DNA of 64,000 bases, from assembly GCA_001749745.1 (NCBI GenBank), contig JWTM01000101.1:124001-188000 (forward strand), given 5' to 3'. The translations under genes and the position numbers were made by a program. Each line of letters starts with the position of its first letter. Position 1 is the first letter of the stretch. This DNA is from Candidatus Marispirochaeta associata (GTDB lineage: Bacteria; Spirochaetota; Spirochaetia; JC444; Marispirochaetaceae). Below are positions 16,381 through 25,997 of the stretch, one piece after another. Under the pieces are notes generated by a model. The model searched no databases. It had not been told where the DNA came from and saw only the letters and a list, made by a program, of their open reading frames with translations.

Positions 16381-19233
16381 TCAGCGATAGTAGAGTCTGT
16401 AGCTTGCGCCGCCGTGTAACTCGAGGGAACGGCCGGCGGTTTTCTCCACCTCCCCGCCGGGCTGATCCCGAAGGACGGGGGAGAGTCCCCCGCTCTCGGG
16501 GCAGCGGCATTCGCAGCCCGGCGGAAGGGTGATCTCCGCGTCGATTCCGTCTCCGTTGCGGCGCCAGGCGACCGATACGGCTCCGGCCGGGGTCGGGACG
16601 CTTCCCGCGGCGTGTTCCAGGGTGAGGAAGTGCGGCTGGAACTGCATGCGGGCGAATCCGGGCGCTTCCGGAGCGATGCCGAGGAACATACGGCTGAGAA
16701 AGAAGGTCGGCGCCGACGACCAGGCGTGACAGTAGCTGCGCGTCGGACCGTCCGGGTAGCTGCCTTCGAAATGTTCCCAGAAGGTAGTCGCCCCCGCGGC
16801 GATCATCCCGCCCCACAGCCGCCGGATCTCGGCCAGGACCTGCTCTTCCCGGTGCATGCGCATCAGCGCGTCGAGTCTGAAAAACGTGGCGAAGGGGGTT
16901 CCCATCGGAATACCCTCGTGGTCGTGTGCGAGGAAGCGTTCGATTTTCCCGGCCCGCGGTTCGGGCGCGATATCGTAGAGCAGCGCGAGGGTGTTGGTCG
17001 CCTGGCTGATCGAGCTGCCCGGCGTCCCGTCCGCATCCAGGCTGTCGATATAGGCTCCGGCGGCCGGGCTCCAGAGGCGAGTGTTGATGCTGTCGATCAG
17101 GTGCGTGCGCTTTTCGAGATAGTTGTCCGCCTCCACCTCTCTGCCGGCGGCCCGCAGGAGAACCGCGGCCCGCGCCAGGGCTTCGCAGAGCAGAATTGAA
17201 TTGTAGGCGAGGCAGGTGTAGCCGGTATCGACCGGGGACCAGTCGAAGAAGTTCCAGGCGTCGATCTCGACCAGCCCGGTCTCGCGATTGCGATGCGCCA
17301 GGAAGAAATCGACGGTACGTACGACGACCGGGAGTATCGCGCGAATCGCTTCAAGATCGCCTGTATAGAGATAGTACTCCCCGGCCGTCTGAATCCAGAG
17401 AAGGTTCCAGGCCGGAATAATGTCGCTCCAGCCGGAAGGCACCTGGGATTCGGGAACGCCGAGACTCATCGGCGAATCGGCCGGCAGCAGCAGGTTGCGC
17501 CGCACCAGGTCCCAGTCCCCGGACGCGGCGTAGTTGACCAGCGATTCGTTGCGGGCGTCTCCCACCCACATCGTCTGCTCGTAGGCCGGGCAGTCGGTGA
17601 AGGTATCCTCCATGCAGCAGAGCAGGGTGTAGGCGCCGATCTCCCATATTCCGTTCAGCTCCTGGTCCGAGCAGCTGAAAGCTCCCTCCTTACGGGCGGG
17701 GAAGGCCGTAAAGAAGAGCGTCAGCCCGCGCATGCACACCGTGTCCGTCAGGTTCCTGAAGGTCAGCGTCAGATAGCGGAATCCCCTGCGTACCGAAGAC
17801 TCCCAGCGATTCGTTCCTCCCGCCGCCGTGTAGCGGAAGGCAGGCCGGTGCCGTTCCATGTACTGCGGGCCGTCGGCGAGCATGCCTTCGAAACAGTATC
17901 CGTCGACGACCGTACCCGCCGGGGCGTCAATCTCGAAGACGATGAAGCCGATCAGTTCACGTCCGAAATCGATCGTGACGCTGATATCGACATCCGATGC
18001 GGGTAAGGTGATGGAAAAGTCGTCGCCCGCCTCGACGGCCGGGAGTCCCGGGAGGGACCGCTGCGTGAGGACGGTGTTGGTCACGTCGGCGGCGAACATG
18101 AAGTTGTCCTCGCTTATCCAGATAACGGGTTCCGTCCCTGCGACGATATCCCCCGCCTCGCAGAGTGCGGCGGCGACCCTGCGCACCTCGGTCCCGGAGG
18201 CGAGGGGACCGATCAGGCAGGACCGACTTTTCCACCCCTCCGGAGCGCCGAAGCGCGTCCCCGGGAGCGCGTGCAGGAAGAGGGCGAACTCGTTCTCGTG
18301 GTACTCGCCGACGAGCTCGGCGGTCAGAAGGTTCCACCCGCGTCGCAGCCGCACCGTCGAGGCCTGCCTCCCCGGGGAGGGGATGAGGGCTCCGTTGAGC
18401 CGCCAGGCGCCGAGGTCGGGAGTTTGCTGGCGGGGCAGTTCCGCCGGCTGATCCTCGGGGCTGAAGAGGGCCGCCGCGGCGACGGCCCGGAAGTCCATGC
18501 GATTGCTGCTTCGGTCGTCCGGAAAGAGGGGGCGCTTCATCTCGAAGCTGATCCAGGTCTCCGTGCTCTCGCAGTACTCGGCCTGCAGCAGCGCCTGCGG
18601 CGAAACGGCTTCGTGCGTCAGAAACGGTATCGATCGCTCTGTGAGTTCGAGCCAGGGGGCGCAGCCGGCGACGCCGATTTCGCCGGCGGGTTCCCAGGCG
18701 CTGTCGTCATAGCCGGGCTCCTCCCAGCCGTCCTCCCTGCGTGCGTCGAACTGCTCCTCGAACCCGAGCTGGCAGCTCGTGCGCGGCGCCCGCTCCTCGA
18801 AGGCGTCGCAAACGCTGGTCCTCCAGCTCCCGTCGCTGACCAGCAGGGGACGCCGTTGTTGATCGAGCAGCGTCAGCAGCAGGCCGCCGCGTTCGGCCAG
18901 ATACTGAAAGGTGCTTTCGCCGTAGTGGTGTACTTCCACCGCGAGCTGATTGCTTCCCTCCCGCAGCAGATCCCGCAGGGAGTAGACGTCGAAGGAGAGC
19001 CGGCGCGGGAAGGCGCGCACCGGTCCGAAGCCGAGCCGGACGCCGTTGAGGTAGAGGCGGTAGCGGCTGTCGGCGGTTATCAGGAGCGAGAAATCCCGCG
19101 ACCCGTGCGGGGGTATCTCGAAGTTTTGCCTGAAACGGAGGCGGCGGTTGCGCGGGGAGGATTCCCCGGAGCCCCAGATCCAGCGCGCATGGTGAAAATC
19201 GTTAGCCGTGAAGGCGTCTGCTCTGCTGTTCAT
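16381..19233 (-). CDS. GH78 alpha-L-rhamnosidase-like enzyme
   Basis: About 950 residues from the chosen start MNSRADAF. N-terminal domain with ARWIWG, then ADSRYRLYLNGVRLGFGP; central (alpha/alpha)6 barrel with the GH78 signature DCPAYEQTMWVGDA (residues 547-559, with Glu552 the expected catalytic acid), DAWNFFDW and TTFWEHFEG; C-terminal beta domain. It should release alpha-L-rhamnose. No signal peptide. A longer open frame to 19518 exists, but its extra 95 residues are proline/arginine-rich, overlap the divergent lipoprotein gene and have no family match. The ribosome-binding site at 19233 is weak. First gene of the GH78-oxidoreductase-ThuA operon. Confidence 0.82.
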   Translation of the reverse strand: MNSRADAFTANDFHHARWIWGSGESSPRNRRLRFRQNFEIPPHGSRDFSLLITADSRYRLYLNGVRLGFGPVRAFPRRLSFDVYSLRDLLREGSNQLAVEVHHYGESTFQYLAERGGLLLTLLDQQRRPLLVSDGSWRTSVCDAFEERAPRTSCQLGFEEQFDARREDGWEEPGYDDSAWEPAGEIGVAGCAPWLELTERSIPFLTHEAVSPQALLQAEYCESTETWISFEMKRPLFPDDRSSNRMDFRAVAAAALFSPEDQPAELPRQQTPDLGAWRLNGALIPSPGRQASTVRLRRGWNLLTAELVGEYHENEFALFLHALPGTRFGAPEGWKSRSCLIGPLASGTEVRRVAAALCEAGDIVAGTEPVIWISEDNFMFAADVTNTVLTQRSLPGLPAVEAGDDFSITLPASDVDISVTIDFGRELIGFIVFEIDAPAGTVVDGYCFEGMLADGPQYMERHRPAFRYTAAGGTNRWESSVRRGFRYLTLTFRNLTDTVCMRGLTLFFTAFPARKEGAFSCSDQELNGIWEIGAYTLLCCMEDTFTDCPAYEQTMWVGDARNESLVNYAASGDWDLVRRNLLLPADSPMSLGVPESQVPSGWSDIIPAWNLLWIQTAGEYYLYTGDLEAIRAILPVVVRTVDFFLAHRNRETGLVEIDAWNFFDWSPVDTGYTCLAYNSILLCEALARAAVLLRAAGREVEADNYLEKRTHLIDSINTRLWSPAAGAYIDSLDADGTPGSSISQATNTLALLYDIAPEPRAGKIERFLAHDHEGIPMGTPFATFFRLDALMRMHREEQVLAEIRRLWGGMIAAGATTFWEHFEGSYPDGPTRSYCHAWSSAPTFFLSRMFLGIAPEAPGFARMQFQPHFLTLEHAAGSVPTPAGAVSVAWRRNGDGIDAEITLPPGCECRCPESGGLSPVLRDQPGGEVEKTAGRSLELHGGASYRLYYR

Positions 19234-19345
19234 GTCTGGAATAGTAGCCGGAGCCTCGCCTAGGGCCAATAAAACATAATTGCGCGGAGATTGCGGACGG
19301 GATTGTTTCATTGTGGGGGCGAGACCAGAGGGGTAGGGTTGTTTC

Positions 19346-20929
19346 ATGAAAGCTGCAAGACAGATACGGCTTGGCGCCATCTTTTTCCTGGGTCTTCTCG
19401 TCGTGCTCGTCGGCTGCTTCCCGGCCGGTGCGGGAGGCGGAGGCGGGAGTCCCGCTGAGGCGACGATAGAAACCGTCTCCCTCAGCCTGCCTACGCAGGA
19501 TTTTCGCTCCATTCTCACCCAGTTCCCGCCGAGCGATTACCGCTATCCCTATCATCAGGTGTCGAACCCCGGCACTCAAATCTTCCAGTCGGTCGCCTGG
19601 GAGGCGGTCGTGCTGGAGAACGTCTACCTCAGGGTTACCGCCGTTCCTTCGCTGGGGGGCAGAATTCTGAAACTAGAGAATCTGACGACGGGCAGCAACG
19701 AGTTCTTCGAGAATCCTCACGGTATCAAACTCAACGGCTGGGGCCGCTTTGCATGGTGGTCGGCGACCGGCGGGGTCGAATTCATGCTGCCCTACGACGA
19801 GCACGGCGGGATGTTCTACACCGACTACGCCCATGCGTCGAATCCCGATCCGGGCAGGGGATACCGTACCGAGGACCGCGCCGACGGCGTCGCTCTGATC
19901 ATGGCCTTCAGCGAGAGCTCGGCCCTCGGTCTCACCCGCTGGCGCCATGAGATCGAACTCTTTCTTCCCGACGCCGCCGCATTCCTGCGGGTCGGTCAGC
20001 GGGTCGTCAATCAGGACGGCGCCGCCCACGACCTGATGTACTGGAGCAACGCGATGATCTCTCCCGGGCCGGGAAACATGCGGCACGCCGCGGCGGCGAC
20101 GCTGAATCACCGGGTGATTTTCGATAAGCGGGTCGACTCTCTCTACAACCATAACGACAACGCCGGGGAGAGCTTCTGGGGCAATCCCTGGGACACTCTC
20201 AGCTGGCCGGTCCACGGCGGCTCCCTGCACGGCGGCGGGATCCAGTCCCTGGACATCTCGCTGATCTCGAACTGGTACACATATGACTTGAAGTACGCGG
20301 GGCTCTTCGCCCCGTCGAGCGTCCGTACGGCCTATCTGGGCCAGTACAACCTGACCGCCGACGAGGGGGTGGTGAAGCTTTACCCGGAGGAGATCCTTCC
20401 CGGAACGGCGACCGGATCGAAGTACTGGCACTGGGGCAGCTTCTCAGCGTCCGCTTCGCCCTCCTTCGCCGACGGCGGCGCCACCTACGCCGAGATCATG
20501 ACCGGGGCGGCGACCGTCTTCCAGGAACCCGCGGACGAACCGCCGACGGCCCATCCGACGGGAGAGACCTATATGGTCTCCGTCGCCGGCGGCGGCGAGC
20601 TGGCCTGGGATGAATACTATCTCGCCCCGCAGGGGATCGGCGACTGCGAATATGCGGATGGAGAGGCGGCGGTCTCGCTGGCGGCCGAAGTCGAGGGCGC
20701 AGGCTACCGGGTGACCCTCGGGCTCTATCCGCTGCGGGAGGTGCGCAACGCGACGGTGAAGATCTTCGATCAGGGAACGCCGATCCTGGTGGAGAACGGG
20801 GTCGATTTCGGTCCGGGAGATTCCCCCGGACCGCTCTACAGGAGTTTCTCCGTCGCCGGTCTGAGCGATCCGGCCGCTCTGAGTCTCAGCGTCGCTTCCG
20901 ACGGCTGGAGCTACGCCTACAGCGATTAG
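19346..20929 (+). CDS. DUF5107-like lipoprotein
   Basis: 527 residues. Lipoprotein signal MKAARQIRLGAIFFLG..LVGC, then a glycine-rich stretch. The body resembles DUF5107 proteins, whose conserved start is ENVYLRVTAVPSLGGRIL followed by FAWWSATGGVEFMLP, a beta-sandwich like galactose-mutarotase domains. Function is unknown; these proteins occur in glycan loci, sometimes beside glycosidases, and may bind or act on carbohydrate. With the modular lipoprotein it is one of two predicted surface-anchored proteins of the locus. It is divergent from the GH78 gene and its stop codon overlaps that of the convergent nitrilase-family gene. Confidence 0.75.
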   Translation: MKAARQIRLGAIFFLGLLVVLVGCFPAGAGGGGGSPAEATIETVSLSLPTQDFRSILTQFPPSDYRYPYHQVSNPGTQIFQSVAWEAVVLENVYLRVTAVPSLGGRILKLENLTTGSNEFFENPHGIKLNGWGRFAWWSATGGVEFMLPYDEHGGMFYTDYAHASNPDPGRGYRTEDRADGVALIMAFSESSALGLTRWRHEIELFLPDAAAFLRVGQRVVNQDGAAHDLMYWSNAMISPGPGNMRHAAAATLNHRVIFDKRVDSLYNHNDNAGESFWGNPWDTLSWPVHGGSLHGGGIQSLDISLISNWYTYDLKYAGLFAPSSVRTAYLGQYNLTADEGVVKLYPEEILPGTATGSKYWHWGSFSASASPSFADGGATYAEIMTGAATVFQEPADEPPTAHPTGETYMVSVAGGGELAWDEYYLAPQGIGDCEYADGEAAVSLAAEVEGAGYRVTLGLYPLREVRNATVKIFDQGTPILVENGVDFGPGDSPGPLYRSFSVAGLSDPAALSLSVASDGWSYAYSD

Positions 20930-21756
20930 GGGATCAGATAGCCCTTGCGCCGCAGATCGTCGGGTATGTCGGTGCCTTGTACCGGGTTTTCGGCCGCGTA
21001 GAGCGTCGTAAGACGGATCTCGACGGCCGCGTCGCCGTAGGGCAGCTGCGTGACGGTCCCGTCGCCGTCGACTGCGATCGAGGCGCCGATGCAGCGTCTT
21101 CCCCGCCAGGGGCCGGCGGTCAGCGGCCCGACGTTGCTGACGCCGGCGATCGCCATTCCGTAGCAGGCGTTCAGCTCCCCGTAGGGATCGGTCCACTCCT
21201 CTCCGTAAGGGGTACGCAGATTGTCGTGGTCGGCCGGTACCGACCAGGAGCTGGGGGAGAGGAGATAGCGGGCCCCCATCCTTCCCAGGGTGTGACTGAT
21301 GACCAGGGCGCCGCGGTAGTTGTCGGCGCAGATCGGCAGCGCGACGGAGCCGAAGGGGGTCTCGACGCACTCCAGTCTCCCTCCCCGCCGATAGAGTTCC
21401 GCCGCGATGGAGAGCACGTTTATCTTGCGATGTTTCGCGATGACGGCTCCCGAGGGATCCAGCATGACCGCGGCGTTGTAGCAGGCATCTCCTTCCCGTT
21501 CAACGAGTCCGGCGACGAGATATATGCCGCGGTCCGCCGCCGCCCGGGCCAGACGGTCGCTGTGCGGACCGGGAATCGGGGCGGCGTTCCGCAGATCGGG
21601 CCAGGTCCAGCCGAGATCGAGACACTCGGGCAGAAGCGCGATATCCGCCCCGCCCTCCGCAGAGACGGCAACCGCCTCTTCCGCCCGCCGCAGATTGGCC
21701 TCTACCGCGCCTCCCTCTATCAGAATTTGACACATGCCGACACGTATACTGCTCAT
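20926..21756 (-). CDS. Carbon-nitrogen hydrolase (nitrilase superfamily)
   Basis: 276 residues with the whole nitrilase-superfamily triad: Glu44 in LLPECLDLG, Lys111 in KHRKINVL, and Cys143 in LPICADN. Members hydrolyse amides or N-carbamoyl groups, seldom nitriles. The substrate is unknown; within this locus it might remove an amide-linked group from a sugar derivative. It follows the GH43 gene by 1 bp (TAAGATG), so it is co-translated with it. The reading is complete, without truncation. Confidence 0.88.
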   Translation of the reverse strand: MSSIRVGMCQILIEGGAVEANLRRAEEAVAVSAEGGADIALLPECLDLGWTWPDLRNAAPIPGPHSDRLARAAADRGIYLVAGLVEREGDACYNAAVMLDPSGAVIAKHRKINVLSIAAELYRRGGRLECVETPFGSVALPICADNYRGALVISHTLGRMGARYLLSPSSWSVPADHDNLRTPYGEEWTDPYGELNACYGMAIAGVSNVGPLTAGPWRGRRCIGASIAVDGDGTVTQLPYGDAAVEIRLTTLYAAENPVQGTDIPDDLRRKGYLIP

Positions 21757-21757
21757 C

Positions 21758-23263
21758 TTATGCTCCTTCTCCGATACGATCGTAGCTCAGGCATTCGATT
21801 CCCTGAAAAACGACGGCCGTCTGCTGAACGGCGTCGGGACGTGCGACCGCATAGAGCGCCAGGACGACGCCGGTGAAACAGGATTCCGGCAGTTCCTGTC
21901 CCAGAAGCTGGGTCAGGCCGGTGCCGATCGGCGTCTCGTCGTTCACGCCCGTGGTGAAGCGGTACCGCGTTCTGTCGGCTTCCACGGCGAGCCGCAGGGA
22001 AGCGGCGGGAAGATCAATCTCATCGCTTTCGACGACCATATCCCCGACCGATTTCACCAGCCAGGCTCCATACCCGCCGCCCTCGCTGCGGACCACGATT
22101 CTGTAGTGAAAGGCGTGGTTGAGGTAGACGGCGAGTCCCGCCTCCTGGCCCGCCTCCAGGCTTTCGATCACGGCGGAGAACCTGCACGCATACCCCGGCT
22201 GCCGTATGCCGGTTAGCGCCGGTCGGGCGAGGGGTCCGTCGAGGGGCTCCCCCGGGATGAGCCGAACCCTCTCGGGCGCCGCCGAGAGATCGATCGCGCC
22301 GGAGACGGGAGTCCGCGGCGAGATGAAATCGTAGGGCGAGAGAGCCGGCGGAAGTTCAGGTTTTCCCGGCAGAGGACCGGTTCCGCGCAGGGCCACCGGC
22401 TTGCGGCCGTTGACGATCGGCCAGCCGTCGCGCCAGACGACAGGGCTCAAGTATGTCTCCCGTCCCAGATGACTCTGGGCGTTATAGCTGTGATGACGGG
22501 TGCCGAGATGGACCATCCACCAGTTGCCGTTGTGATCATCGATCAGATCGCCGTGCCCGCAGGAGCGGACCTCGTTGCCCCAGGCGTCCCGGTTGCCGAG
22601 GATCGGGTTGTGGGGACAGGGGGCGAAGGGACCCGCCGGCGATCTTCCCCGGCCGATCGTCTCCATGTGCAGCGCCCGCGTTCCGCCTTCGGCGCACATC
22701 AGGTAATAGTACTCCCCGACTTTGTAGATATGCGGTCCCTCGACGTCGGCGGAGAGAAAACCCTCGGCGATAACCCGCAGCTCGCCGGTCAGTCGGCCGT
22801 TCTCGATGTCGAGAGGAGCCTGCACTATCCCCCCGCGCTCCCAGCCGCCGCGGCGCGTGTAGTAGACGCCGCCGTCGGAATCGAAGAAGAGATCGGGATC
22901 GAAGAGATGCGGGTCGATCCAGACCGGATCGGACCAGGGTCCGCGCGGGTCCGCGGCCCAGATGATGAAGTTGCCGCCTCCGTCGACATGGGTGGAGGCG
23001 ATATAGAATTTGCCGTCGTGAAACCGCAGGGTCGGCGCGTAGAGTCCGTCCGAGTGTTTCGTGCTCCTGAGATCGATCCGGTCCGGTCTGTCGAGGGCGT
23101 GTCCGATGCAGCGCCAGGTCTCGAGGTTGCGGCTGTGGTAGATCGGCAGCGCCGGGAAATATTCGAATGTGCTGACTGTCAGATAGTAGTCGCGATCGAC
23201 TCTGCAGATCGTGGGGTCGGGGTTGAAGCCGGGTAGAACCGGGTTGCGGTAATCGCGTATCAC
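21758..23263 (-). CDS. GH43-family beta-xylosidase/alpha-arabinofuranosidase-like enzyme
   Basis: 501 residues from a GTG start. NPVLPGFNPDPTICRV (Asp16, expected base), HLFDPDLFFDSDG (modulating Asp) and DVEGPHIYKV (acid Glu) mark the GH43 propeller; from about residue 310 a concanavalin-like C-terminal domain follows, as in beta-xylosidases of this family. It should remove xylose or arabinose from oligosaccharides in the cytoplasm. The frame stays open far upstream to 23986, but that part is antisense to the sulfatase gene, so the start is set at the GTG before IRDYRNP, where the family begins; the ribosome-binding site there is poor. Pairs with the nitrilase-family gene. Confidence 0.87.
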   Translation of the reverse strand: MIRDYRNPVLPGFNPDPTICRVDRDYYLTVSTFEYFPALPIYHSRNLETWRCIGHALDRPDRIDLRSTKHSDGLYAPTLRFHDGKFYIASTHVDGGGNFIIWAADPRGPWSDPVWIDPHLFDPDLFFDSDGGVYYTRRGGWERGGIVQAPLDIENGRLTGELRVIAEGFLSADVEGPHIYKVGEYYYLMCAEGGTRALHMETIGRGRSPAGPFAPCPHNPILGNRDAWGNEVRSCGHGDLIDDHNGNWWMVHLGTRHHSYNAQSHLGRETYLSPVVWRDGWPIVNGRKPVALRGTGPLPGKPELPPALSPYDFISPRTPVSGAIDLSAAPERVRLIPGEPLDGPLARPALTGIRQPGYACRFSAVIESLEAGQEAGLAVYLNHAFHYRIVVRSEGGGYGAWLVKSVGDMVVESDEIDLPAASLRLAVEADRTRYRFTTGVNDETPIGTGLTQLLGQELPESCFTGVVLALYAVARPDAVQQTAVVFQGIECLSYDRIGEGA

Positions 23264-23377
23264 GAGGATATGGTACCGTCCTCGCGCGGGCGGGGATATT
23301 GTAAAAAAATGGACCGCGTCCCTGTACTCATTGTGCAATTTCCCGGCAGGCGGGAGCAGGGTAGGCTTGAACCAGAT

Positions 23378-24742
23378 ATGGATGACGACAATCGACCGAA
23401 TATCGTGCTGATTAATTGCGACGATCTCGGCTACGGCGATCCCGGCTGTTACGGCCATCCGGAACACCGCACGCCGGCGATAGATCGACTGGCGGAGGAA
23501 GGGGTGCTCTTCACCGATTTCTATATGCCCTCGTCCGTCTGTTCGCCCTCCCGCGGCGGGATGCTGACGGGGTGTTATCCGCCGCGGATCGGATTCGGCG
23601 AGTTCAACGGCGAATGGGTGCTCTTCCCGGGGGTTTCCGTCGGTCTCGATCCGGCGGAGGCGACGATAGGCTCGGTTCTGAAGGCGGCGGGCTATGCGAC
23701 CGCGCAGGTCGGGAAGTGGCACTGCGGCGATCAGCCGCGGTTTCTGCCCGCGCGGCACGGCTTCGATTTCTCCTTCGGCCTGCCCTACTCCAACGACATG
23801 GGTCGGCAGCGGGGACGGCCGCAGTTCCCCCCGCTCCCGCTGCTGCGCAACGGCGAGGTCGTCGCCGAACAGCCCGACCAGACCTCCCTGATCGAACGCT
23901 ATGTCGAGGAGTCGCGGCGGTTCATGCGGCGGTCGGCGCGGGCGGGGCGGCCCTTCTTCCTCTATCTGGCCCACACCTATGTCCACCTGCCGCTCTATGT
24001 CCCCGAGGCTTTTCTGCGCGATACTTCATCTCCCTACGCCGCCGCCGTAGCCTGTATCGACTGGTCGACGGACCTGCTGCTGCGTGAACTGGAGAAGCTC
24101 GGCGCGGCGGAGAATACCCTCGTCATCTTTACCTCCGACAACGGATCCCGCTGCGATTTCGGCCCCTCCAACGGTCCCTTGCGGGGCGTCAAGGGTACGA
24201 CCTGGGAGGGAGGCCTGCGGGTACCCTGCATCGCCCGCTGGCCCCGGAGAATCCCGGCGAGCAGACGCTGTCGCGGGCTCGTCTCCGCCATCGATCTGCT
24301 TCCGACCCTGGAGAGCCTCTGCGGATTGCCGCGCGGGGGGGAACTGAAGCGGGACGGGATCGACGTCTCGAACCTCTTTCTGGAGCCGGAGAGTCCCTCT
24401 CCGCGGGAGGAGTTTTTCTATTATATGCGCAACAACCTCGAGGGCCTGCGGCGCGGGGAGTGGAAGCTGCGTCTGGAGTCCGGGGCCGACGCGACGCGGC
24501 TCTACAATCTGCGCGAGGATCCGGGGGAGCGATGCGATCGCAGCGGCGAGCGGCCCGACCTGGTTGCCGACCTGTCGCGGCGGATGGAGGCGATGCGCGC
24601 CGATCTCGGCGACGACAGACTCGGGATACCCGGACCCGGGCGTCGGGAGCCGGGCAGAACGGATTCGCCGCGGCCGCTGACGGTATTCGAGCCCGACTAT
24701 CCCCTGTTGCGGAGCCTTTACGATCTCGAGGAGTTCGGGTGA
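23378..24742 (+). CDS. Type I sulfatase
   Basis: 454 residues. NIVLINCDDLGYGDPG supplies the metal-binding Asp15-Asp16, and VCSPSRGGMLTG contains the CxPSR motif whose Cys55 must be converted to formylglycine. GYATAQVGKWHCG and FTSDNGS are further family landmarks. It removes sulfate esters, probably from sulfated sugars given the neighbours. No signal peptide is seen even if the longer open frame from 23270 is used, so it seems cytoplasmic, unusual for a glycan sulfatase. No maturase gene lies in the window. The start at 23378 places the family motif right at the N-terminus. The 3' end overlaps the convergent amidohydrolase gene by 25 bp. Confidence 0.92.
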   Translation: MDDDNRPNIVLINCDDLGYGDPGCYGHPEHRTPAIDRLAEEGVLFTDFYMPSSVCSPSRGGMLTGCYPPRIGFGEFNGEWVLFPGVSVGLDPAEATIGSVLKAAGYATAQVGKWHCGDQPRFLPARHGFDFSFGLPYSNDMGRQRGRPQFPPLPLLRNGEVVAEQPDQTSLIERYVEESRRFMRRSARAGRPFFLYLAHTYVHLPLYVPEAFLRDTSSPYAAAVACIDWSTDLLLRELEKLGAAENTLVIFTSDNGSRCDFGPSNGPLRGVKGTTWEGGLRVPCIARWPRRIPASRRCRGLVSAIDLLPTLESLCGLPRGGELKRDGIDVSNLFLEPESPSPREEFFYYMRNNLEGLRRGEWKLRLESGADATRLYNLREDPGERCDRSGERPDLVADLSRRMEAMRADLGDDRLGIPGPGRREPGRTDSPRPLTVFEPDYPLLRSLYDLEEFG

Positions 24743-25935
24743 GGGGACCCGGCGAGGCCGTAGAGCCTGAGCGCGTTGCCCCGCAGAAGATCGAAAGCGC
24801 AGCGTTCCACCGACTGCGGGGCGACGGCGCCAGCGGAGATCAGGTCGATCAGCGTTGTCGCGAGCCGCTCGCGCATGATCGACCAGGCGCCGTAGAGCTC
24901 CTCCGGAAAGGTTGCGTCGCTCGAGAGCATGATCCTGGAGAGCGGTACGAAGCCGATCCAGTCGCTCAGTACGCGGCCGAGCAGGGCGGGGGAGAGTATC
25001 GCTAGCCAGGCCGCGTCGAGATAGACGTTGGAATAGCCGCGGGCCAGGACGGCGGCCTCGGCGTGAAAGGGATAGGTGTGCAGGAGTACGAACTTAAGCG
25101 CGGGATAACGGCGTATCAGCGCCTCGAGCTGCGCCGGACGGGAGTCATCCAGGTCGGCCATGCCGGTATGAATCTGGAACGCCAGTCCGCGGTCGGCCGC
25201 CTCGCTGAAGATGATCTGCAGCAGGTAATCCTCCTCGCGGCGGGTGCCGGGGGCGGCAAGCGCCTCGGCACGTTCGACCGCGGAGATAGCCAGGGGGCGG
25301 CGATAGGCCAGGGCGTGTTTCAGGGATCGGATTCCGAGAGTGTCGACGAGTTCGAAGGCCCTGCGGATGCGGTTTTCCAGCTCGTCGAGGGTGATGGACG
25401 GGTCGGCTCGGCTGATCAGATCTTCGATCCGCAGGATCGGATGACAATCGATACCGGAGAGTTCGCGGACCGGCTGCTTCGCGATGCCCTCGAGATACTC
25501 GGTGCGGACCGGTTTCAGGTAGGACGCGACGCCGCTGCGGCCGAGGACCTCTCCGCCCCAGCCGAAGAAGTTCCGGTAGTTGGCTTCCACCTGCCGCGAT
25601 ACGGCCCGATATTCTTCGGGGTCCGGGACGGCGGCGAGGCCGCGGCCGTAGAGCTCTTCAAGAGCGGTATCGAGAGTACGGACCGGACCGCAGTCGCCGA
25701 GTTCCTCGAGCCCGGCGGCGAGTTTCCTTCCGGGGGCGACGCTATTGAGGAGTCCGCCCAGATAGACCGAGCGCAGCAGGTCTTCGAGGCCGGATACGCC
25801 TCGATAGGGGCCCGGGGAAATATCGGAGACGAAACCCGAAGGCGATTCTCCGAACGCCGGTAGGGATCCCATATGGACATGGGTATCCACGGCGGGGATA
25901 GTACGCAGATAATCGAGGAGCTCGGCCCGCGTCAT
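24718..25935 (-). CDS. Amidohydrolase-2-type TIM-barrel protein
   Basis: 405 residues. VDTHVHMG (His19, His21) near the N-terminus, FQIHTGMAD, FVLLHTYPF and MLSSDATF are the metal-ligand and catalytic positions expected in amidohydrolase family 2 (decarboxylase/lactonase-like). Relatives include sugar lactonases and uronate isomerase-like proteins. It may hydrolyse a lactone or a related product in this glycan locus, but no precise substrate is visible. It is transcribed alone, divergent from the GH65 gene with a 62-bp gap. Confidence 0.8.
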   Translation of the reverse strand: MTRAELLDYLRTIPAVDTHVHMGSLPAFGESPSGFVSDISPGPYRGVSGLEDLLRSVYLGGLLNSVAPGRKLAAGLEELGDCGPVRTLDTALEELYGRGLAAVPDPEEYRAVSRQVEANYRNFFGWGGEVLGRSGVASYLKPVRTEYLEGIAKQPVRELSGIDCHPILRIEDLISRADPSITLDELENRIRRAFELVDTLGIRSLKHALAYRRPLAISAVERAEALAAPGTRREEDYLLQIIFSEAADRGLAFQIHTGMADLDDSRPAQLEALIRRYPALKFVLLHTYPFHAEAAVLARGYSNVYLDAAWLAILSPALLGRVLSDWIGFVPLSRIMLSSDATFPEELYGAWSIMRERLATTLIDLISAGAVAPQSVERCAFDLLRGNALRLYGLAGSPHPNSSRS

Positions 25936-25997
25936 GCGGCGAACTCCGGAACTGACGATGAGCGGTTTGGAAAAGAGATCATGGAGTGGAGCATATC

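Noticed and set aside
16325..16816. N-terminal extension of the oxidoreductase frame
   Set aside because: Antisense to the 3' part of the GH78 gene; a good ribosome-binding site precedes the internal ATG at 16324.
23264..23986. N-terminal extension of the GH43 frame (about 240 residues)
   Set aside because: Lies antisense to the sulfatase gene and is rich in Arg/Pro; the GH43 fold begins only at the GTG at 23263.
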